Source: Candidatus Segatella albertsiae
GTDB taxonomy: Bacteria; Bacteroidota; Bacteroidia; Bacteroidales; Bacteroidaceae
Reading direction: 5' to 3'
DNA: 49,291 nucleotides
NCBI GenBank assembly: GCA_002451555.1
Contig: DKCU01000018.1
Coordinates: forward strand, 1 to 49,291
Numbering within the stretch: the first letter of the stretch is position 1; each line of letters begins with the position of its first letter. The position numbers were made by a program, and so were the translations under genes. This document shows positions 44,452 through 49,291 of the stretch, piece by piece. Under the pieces are notes generated by a model. The model did no database searches, had not been told where the DNA came from, and saw only the letters and a program-made list of their open reading frames with translations.

Positions 44452-44459
44452 CAAAGTTA
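44452..44459 (-). promoter_or_regulatory. -7 box TAACTTTG for the upstream sigma gene
   Basis: The minus strand reads TAACTTTG 29 bases before the start at 44423, which supports that start over the one at 44450. A weaker TACCTTTA before the other sigma gene is near 43464-43471. Confidence 0.65.
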
Positions 44460-44576
44460 GTGCATTTTGCTGATATGGAGAGGACGAACGCGCAGAAAAA
44501 GACTCCATGGGGCGATGAATGCTGCATTTTAGGTTAAATAATGTGAAGCACTGGGCGTTTTGCGCGAAAAACCGCC

Positions 44577-44584
44577 TAATTTTG
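44577..44584 (+). promoter_or_regulatory. -7 box TAATTTTG for lemA-htpX
   Basis: It matches TAnnTTTG and lies about 110 bases before lemA. It shows that the GC-rich part also uses Bacteroidota-type promoters. Confidence 0.65.
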
Positions 44585-44695
44585 CACCACATGCCGTGCG
44601 GGGCAACCCGATGGCGGGACAGCCTCTCCCAGGAGCCTCTCCCGCACCGGACGGCTCCCGGCTGAAGATATGTAGAACAAAAAACAGAAGAGACT

Positions 44696-45262
44696 ATGAG
44701 TACAGGAGCATGGGTGACGCTGGCCGTTGTGGCCGTCTTGGTCATATGGGTGGTGTCAATCTACAACAGGCTGGTGGCATTGAGGAACAACCGCGAGAAC
44801 GCCTTCGCCAATATCGATGTGCAACTCAAGCAGCGTTACGATCTGGTGCCGCAGCTGGTGGAGACCGTAAAGGGCTATGCCAAGCACGAGCGCGAACTGC
44901 TGGAGAAGGTGACACAAGCGCGCACGGCCGCCATGTCGGCCACCACCGTCAACGGGAAGGTGGAGGCCGACAACGCGCTCTCCTCGGCCCTGGCCGGGCT
45001 CAGGGTGCAGCTGGAGGCTTACCCCGAGTTGAAAGCCAACCAGAACTTCCTGCAACTGCAGGGCGAGATTTCAGATGTGGAGAACAAGTTGGCAGCCACG
45101 CGGCGCTTCTTCAACAGCACGACCAAGGAACTCAACAATGGCGTGCAGGCGTTTCCGGCCCTGCTCTTCGCCGGCATGTTCGGTTTCCACCGCGAGCCCA
45201 TGTTTGAGGTGCCGGCGGCCGACCGTGCCAGTTATGACAAGGCTCCCGAGGTGAAGTTCTAA
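44696..45262 (+). CDS. lemA: LemA family membrane-anchored protein
   Basis: A 188-residue protein with one N-terminal membrane helix (WVTLAVVAVLVIWVVSIYNR) and a helical body. Family landmarks are YNRLVALRNNRENAFANIDV, QLKQRYDLVPQLVETVKGYA and LQGEISDVENKLAATRRFFN. LemA function is not established. It is regularly encoded before an M48 protease, as here (gap of 39 bases), which suggests a joint role at the membrane. The C-terminal KF after APEV is usual. No lesion is seen. Confidence 0.93.
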   Translation: MSTGAWVTLAVVAVLVIWVVSIYNRLVALRNNRENAFANIDVQLKQRYDLVPQLVETVKGYAKHERELLEKVTQARTAAMSATTVNGKVEADNALSSALAGLRVQLEAYPELKANQNFLQLQGEISDVENKLAATRRFFNSTTKELNNGVQAFPALLFAGMFGFHREPMFEVPAADRASYDKAPEVKF

Positions 45263-45301
45263 GGCCGCGCACCATTCTGCAACGCTTTTTATAGCAAGAA
45301 G

Positions 45302-46303
45302 ATGAAGTATGTGGGCATGCACACCCAGCAGGTGCGCAACAACCTCAAGTCCCTCCTGCTCCTGGCCATGTTCCCATGCATCCTGCTGGGAGTCGTGTAT
45401 GTGTTCCTGGTAATTGCCAACTCGCTGGGAGTCTCGGATCCCGCCTATGGAGGGAAGACGGGGGTGGACTGGAATTATGTGAATTATGAGATGCGGCAGG
45501 TGCTTCCCTGGGTGGTGGGCATCGTGGGCGTGTGGTTTGTGGTGTCCTTCCTCCTCAACACCTCCATGATACGCCATGCCACGGGCGCGAGGCCGCTGGA
45601 GCGCAGGGAGAACCCCCGTGTGTATAACATCGTGGAGAACCTCACCATGGCATGCGGAATGCCCATGCCCAAGGTGAATGTCGTCGACGACCCCATGCTC
45701 AACGCTTTTGCCAGCGGCATCGACAGGAACAGTTACACGGTGACCGTCACCACGGGCATCTGTGACAAGCTCACCGATGCGGAGCTGGCCGGGGTGATAG
45801 GACATGAGCTCACGCACATACGCAACCGCGACACGCGCCTGCTCATCATCAGCATCATCTTTGTGGGCATCATGAGCACCATCATGAGCCTGGCCGTGAG
45901 GCTGCTCTGGAACAATATCGTGTTCGGTGGCGGGCGCCGCCGAAGCGACGACGGGCGCGAGGGCAGCGGGGCGGCGGGCATGGCGCTGCTGCTGGTGGCC
46001 ATAGTGCTGTCGGCCATCGGCTACTTCTTCACCCTGCTCACCCGTTTTGCCATCAGCCGCAAGCGCGAGTATATGGCCGATGCGGGCGGGGCGGAGTTGT
46101 GCGGCGACCCGCTTGCCCTGGCATCTGCCTTGCGCAAGATAAGTGCGCACCCCGGACTGGGACAGGTGCAGCGCGAGGATGTGGCACAACTCTTCATCGT
46201 GCATCCCATGGGCTTTGGGGGCGGCGTCGCTGGCATGATGAGCTCCCTCTTCAGTACTCATCCGAGCACCGAGAGCCGCATCGCCTACCTGGAACAGTTC
46301 TGA
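45302..46303 (+). CDS. htpX: M48 family membrane metalloprotease (HtpX-like)
   Basis: A 333-residue inner-membrane zinc protease. The zinc motif HELTH is at 168-172 in GVIGHELTHIRNRDTR. Two N-terminal membrane helices (about 17-42 and 68-85) and two after the zinc motif (about 180-200 and 225-245) frame the catalytic domain. The third ligand Glu is likely in KREYMADAGG. HtpX takes part in quality control of membrane proteins. It is the second gene of a lemA-htpX operon. A strong terminator follows at 46378. Confidence 0.93.
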   Translation: MKYVGMHTQQVRNNLKSLLLLAMFPCILLGVVYVFLVIANSLGVSDPAYGGKTGVDWNYVNYEMRQVLPWVVGIVGVWFVVSFLLNTSMIRHATGARPLERRENPRVYNIVENLTMACGMPMPKVNVVDDPMLNAFASGIDRNSYTVTVTTGICDKLTDAELAGVIGHELTHIRNRDTRLLIISIIFVGIMSTIMSLAVRLLWNNIVFGGGRRRSDDGREGSGAAGMALLLVAIVLSAIGYFFTLLTRFAISRKREYMADAGGAELCGDPLALASALRKISAHPGLGQVQREDVAQLFIVHPMGFGGGVAGMMSSLFSTHPSTESRIAYLEQF

Positions 46304-46377
46304 GGCTGTACATCTCAGAGCAAGGCAAGCGTGGGGCAGCAAGCCTCTTTGCGCCGGCGCTCTCTGAGCCACATGGT

Positions 46378-46426
46378 ATCCGTGAGCCGCCTTTCTTGTT
46401 GCAAGCAAGGCGGCTCGCGGATTTTT
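46378..46426 (+). terminator. Terminator after htpX
   Basis: ATCCGTGAGCCGCCTT (46378-46393) pairs with AAGGCGGCTCGCGGAT (46407-46422) with one T-G pair, then TTTTT. The rest of 46304-46671 shows no gene I can support. Confidence 0.9.
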
Positions 46427-46671
46427 CCAAGGCGGCACTCGGAGCCACTTGGCCACTTGGTTCTTAGTGTTTTTTGCTTTCCCGAAGTGTTGCTTTCACC
46501 TTTCTCGTCCCGTTTCCCGGCACTCTGAACACCCATCCTTTGTCGCTCGTGAGTTCTGCCTCGATGATAAGTCCGGGAAGTATCTTCCATTCGGTGGTCC
46601 GGGTGTGCATAGTTGTGCGGGTGTGTTGGTGATGAATGTTGGGTGAAATGGCGCCTTTCCTTGTGTGCGGG

Positions 46672-47250
46672 CTACTCGCTGCGGTACTCCTCGCTGGTGG
46701 TCACCTGCTGGGTGGACGAGGGGTCGGCATCGGCCTCGCGGTACCAGTCGCTGTAGGCGATGTAGTGGCTCGCGTAGGTCTGGTTGAGCGTGGCGGCCTG
46801 CTCGGGGTCCACCTTCTTGATAAACTTGGCAGGCACTCCGCCCCACAGTTCGCCGTCGCCTATCTGTGTGTTGCTCAGTACCACCGCGCCTGCGGCCACA
46901 ATGGCCCCGCGGCCCACCACGGCATGGTCGAGCACGGTTGCGCCCATGCCCACCAGCGCGCCGTCCTTCACCTCGCATCCATGCAGGGTCACGCTGTGCC
47001 CGATGGTCACGTCATTGCCCAGGATGCACGGCGCGTTGCCGTTGAGCGTGTGGATGCAGCTGTTGTCCTGCACGTTGGTGCGGTCGCCTATGCGGATGAA
47101 GTGCACGTCCCCGCGCAGGACGGCGTTGAACCATACCGTGCAGTCGTCTCCCATCTGCACGTCTCCCACGATCACGGCACCCTCGCTGAAGTAGCAGTGC
47201 TTGCCGAACCGGGGCGCGGGCATGCCCGCCAGTCTCTTGATGATAGCCAT
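46672..47250 (-). CDS. Gamma-carbonic anhydrase family hexapeptide-repeat protein
   Basis: A 192-residue left-handed beta-helix protein. Hexapeptide turns run from VIVGDVQMGDDCTVW to VVLSNTQIGDGELWGG. The metal-binding His are in NSCIHT and TIGHSVTLHG, the gamma-class set, so a metal site is likely. These proteins hydrate CO2 or have other, unproven acyltransferase-like roles (YrdA/PaaY type). The C-terminal part after about residue 165 is polar and unstructured. It lies upstream of nothing on the same strand except aminopeptidase P, 200 bases further. Confidence 0.9.
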   Translation of the reverse strand: MAIIKRLAGMPAPRFGKHCYFSEGAVIVGDVQMGDDCTVWFNAVLRGDVHFIRIGDRTNVQDNSCIHTLNGNAPCILGNDVTIGHSVTLHGCEVKDGALVGMGATVLDHAVVGRGAIVAAGAVVLSNTQIGDGELWGGVPAKFIKKVDPEQAATLNQTYASHYIAYSDWYREADADPSSTQQVTTSEEYRSE

Positions 47251-47286
47251 ATTCTTGTTGGTGTTATGAGATTTTGGGTTTATGAT

Positions 47287-47360
47287 GTTATGAGGTTTTC
47301 CTGGAGGGTGTGATGTTATGAGGCCCAGGGGTTATGAGGCTTTCCCGGAGGGGCGTGAAG
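47287..47360. repeat. Degenerate GTTATGAGG repeats
   Basis: A unit beginning GTTATGAGGTTTTCCTGGAG recurs about 44 bases later in changed form (from 47331). A third GTTATGAGG lies between. It occupies the spacer between the gamma-CA and aminopeptidase P genes, both on the minus strand. Confidence 0.6.
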
Positions 47361-47449
47361 TTACCGCGTTGTGAGCCTTTGGGGCTGTGTGGCAGCAAGC
47401 AGTGTCCCCTGCCAGTTCTGCCGCCTCATGCCTTATAAAGCCCCATGCC

Positions 47450-49240
47450 TTATAACCTCACTTGCGCAGTGGCCTCCTGGAGCCAGGCCAGGTCGTCTCC
47501 CTGGAGCAGGGGACTCAGTTCGCTGTACACGCGTGCGTGATAGTCGTTGAGGTACTGCACCTCGTCCGTGTCCATCATGTCCCACAGGATGGGCTCCATG
47601 TCGATGGGACAGAGCGTGAGGGGAGTGAGCTGCAGGAACTGCCCGAAGGTGCTCTCCATGTACTCCTCCACCATCATGGTGTTCTCGATGCGCACCCCGT
47701 GCCTGCCCTCGCGGTAGATGCCCGGCTCGTCGGTCATGGTCATTCCCGGCAGCAGGGGCGCGGGCATGTGGTTCATGCGTATCTGGTGAGGCCCCTCGTG
47801 CACGCACAGGTAACTGCCCACGCCGTGCCCCGTGCCATGCCCATAGTTGATGCCGTGCTGCCACATGGCATACCGTGCCAGCACGTCAAGCTGTGTGCCG
47901 CAGGTCCCCGTGGGGAACTTGGCCATGGCCAGGCGTATGTGCCCCTTGAGCACAAGGGTGTAGTCGGTGCGCTCCTCGCGCGTGAGCGGGCCCAAGGGGA
48001 TGGTGCGTGTGATGTCGGTGGTGCCGTCCTGGTATTGCGCCCCGCTGTCAAGCAGCATCAGCCCCTTGGGCAGCAGGGGGGTGTCTGTCTCGTGGCTGGG
48101 CTCATAATGCACGATGGCGCCGTGCTGGGCATAGCCCGCTATGGTGTCAAAGGAGATGTCCCTGTACAGGGGCTGCTCGGCCCTGAGGGCTGTGAGCCGG
48201 TCGGCCACGCTCATCTCGGTCTGTCCGCCTGCCTGTACGGCGGGCTTGAGCCAGCGCAGAAATTTCGCCAGGGCCACCCCGTCACGCAGCATGGCCCGGT
48301 GGAAGCCCTCGCGCTCGGCCTCGTTCTTGATGGCCTTCATGGGTGCGATGAGCGAGTCGTGGTATATTACCTTCCAGCCCTTGCCTTGGGGCGGGACGGC
48401 ATGGCAGTTGCACGACTGCGGGTCGATGAGCATGGCACTTGAGGGCATGGAGGCCAGGGCGCTTGCCAGAGCCTCGTAGGGACGGGTGCCTATGCCCTCA
48501 CCACGCAGGTACGCCCGTACTTGGGCGCTCAGTTTCCTGGGGTCCACAAACAGGGTGGCCTCCTCCTGCGACACGAGCAGGTAACTCACAAATACCGGGT
48601 TGCAATGCACGTCGGTGCCCCGCAGGTTGCAAATCCATGCGATTTCATCGAGCGGGCAGATGACGGTCATCTGTGCTCCCGCTGCCTTTATCTGCTCGCG
48701 CAGGCGCGCCAGCTTGTGCACGGTTCTCTCGCCCGCGTACTCCAGCGGCTGTATCTCCACAGGGTGCAGGGGCATCTCGGGGCGGCCTTCCCACAGGGCG
48801 GCGGCGGGGTCCAGGCTCGTGTCCAGCAGGATGCCGCTGGCCTGCAGCTCCTGCCTCAGACTGCTGGCCGTGCTCACGCTGTTGACCCATCCGTCGATGC
48901 CCACGGTGTCGCCTTCCTGCAGCAGACGGCGCAGCCACTCGCTTATGCCGGGCGTGCCCGGCACCCGCTCACGCATGAGCTGGAAGGGGGTGCCGTCCAG
49001 TTGCTCCGCTGCAGCCAGGAAGTAGCGGCTGTCAGTCCACAGCGCGGCATCGGTCGTGGTCACTACCGCCGTGCCGGCACTGCCGTTGAATCCGCTTATC
49101 CACTGGCGTGTCATCCAGTGCCCGGGCACATACTCGCCATTGTGCGGGTCGGTACTGGGGAAGATGAACGCGGCCAGTCCGTGCTGGCGCATGTAGCCTC
49201 TCAGCTCATGCACGCGTCGTGTGATGTCCTGCTTGCTCAT
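47450..49240 (-). CDS. pepP: M24B family Xaa-Pro aminopeptidase
   Basis: A 596-residue aminopeptidase P-like enzyme with a long form of about 600 residues, as in eukaryotic and Bacteroidota APP. Two creatinase-N-like domains come first (FIFPSTDPHNGEYVPGHW, ALWTDSRYF). The M24 pita-bread domain has metal ligands in LLDSGAQYQDGTTDITRTIP, HGTGHGVGSYLCVHEGP, MTDEPGIYREGRHGVRIEN and the final Glu. It removes the N-terminal residue before proline. It is complete, with its ATG at 49238-49240. It is very GC-rich, like its neighbours. No promoter box was recognised in the 51 bases that remain upstream. Confidence 0.93.
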   Translation of the reverse strand: MSKQDITRRVHELRGYMRQHGLAAFIFPSTDPHNGEYVPGHWMTRQWISGFNGSAGTAVVTTTDAALWTDSRYFLAAAEQLDGTPFQLMRERVPGTPGISEWLRRLLQEGDTVGIDGWVNSVSTASSLRQELQASGILLDTSLDPAAALWEGRPEMPLHPVEIQPLEYAGERTVHKLARLREQIKAAGAQMTVICPLDEIAWICNLRGTDVHCNPVFVSYLLVSQEEATLFVDPRKLSAQVRAYLRGEGIGTRPYEALASALASMPSSAMLIDPQSCNCHAVPPQGKGWKVIYHDSLIAPMKAIKNEAEREGFHRAMLRDGVALAKFLRWLKPAVQAGGQTEMSVADRLTALRAEQPLYRDISFDTIAGYAQHGAIVHYEPSHETDTPLLPKGLMLLDSGAQYQDGTTDITRTIPLGPLTREERTDYTLVLKGHIRLAMAKFPTGTCGTQLDVLARYAMWQHGINYGHGTGHGVGSYLCVHEGPHQIRMNHMPAPLLPGMTMTDEPGIYREGRHGVRIENTMMVEEYMESTFGQFLQLTPLTLCPIDMEPILWDMMDTDEVQYLNDYHARVYSELSPLLQGDDLAWLQEATAQVRL

Positions 49241-49291
49241 TTGTTGTCCTCGGTGTGGTTTCTGCCTGTCTTTGCCCTGGCCATGCTTCTT

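Noticed and set aside
45071..46456. 461-codon minus-strand frame opposite lemA-htpX
   Set aside because: It is an antisense by-product; the plus strand carries clear LemA and M48 motifs.

Overview
The window looks like chromosomal DNA of a Bacteroidota, most probably Prevotellaceae (Segatella/Prevotella-like). This rests on many upstream boxes of the form TAnnTTTG (the Bacteroidota -7 element), little sign of Shine-Dalgarno sequences, short 286-residue RpoD-type sigma factors, an S46 dipeptidyl-peptidase, a PafA-type phosphatase, heparinase II/III and GH97 enzymes, and a giant FG-GAP/Big2 exoprotein with the short C-terminal tail common in this family. The genus is an inference.

Layout. 1-254: start of a GH97-like glycosidase (minus strand, cut by the window edge). 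325-8391: a defence/toxin-antitoxin-like island with a Fic protein, an MNT nucleotidyltransferase, a DUF4160/DUF2442 pair, a folded intergenic region, a type III restriction-modification pair (Mod, Res), a remnant methyltransferase tail and an AAA ATPase behind a double palindrome. 8399-12681: intergenic repeats, then a divergent polysaccharide-degradation pair (heparinase II/III and a beta-helix glycosidase). 12694-19332: a frameshifted small membrane protein, a second ATPase, a CPBP protease, ribF and a Ca2+-type P-type ATPase. 19614-19687: tRNA with anticodon CAU. 20089-25852: a PafA-type phosphatase, then aat, clpA and clpS, which together form the bacterial N-degron pathway, and a flavin reductase. 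26136-37294: an ATPase/nuclease, a roughly 400-nt structured leader, a 2093-residue exoprotein, a broken ATPase and another ATPase. 37388-39642: an AT-rich cassette of a 53-residue protein, an unknown 309-residue protein and a Fic-winged-helix protein. 39951-49240: an S46 peptidase, two tandem RpoD-type sigma factors, LemA, HtpX-like M48 protease, gamma-carbonic anhydrase and aminopeptidase P.

The largest anomaly is a sharp change of base composition inside the S46 gene, at about 40.2-40.3 kb. Everything to the left is moderate in G+C with an AT-rich style of codon use. Everything to the right, including non-coding DNA, is strongly GC-rich. Either two genomes were joined in assembly across a conserved active-site region, or a real recombination boundary lies there.

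The best candidates for something undescribed are two long hairpin-forming intergenic RNAs (2156-2338 and 27781-28191) that share a layout and a possible alternative pairing, the 37.4-39.7 kb small-protein/unknown/Fic cassette, and the Fic-MNT-DUF4160-DUF2442 block beside the type III restriction system. Five ATPases, each with a PD-(D/E)XK-like tail, lie between 7 and 37 kb; one is broken. All function calls come from reading motifs by eye; no search was run.
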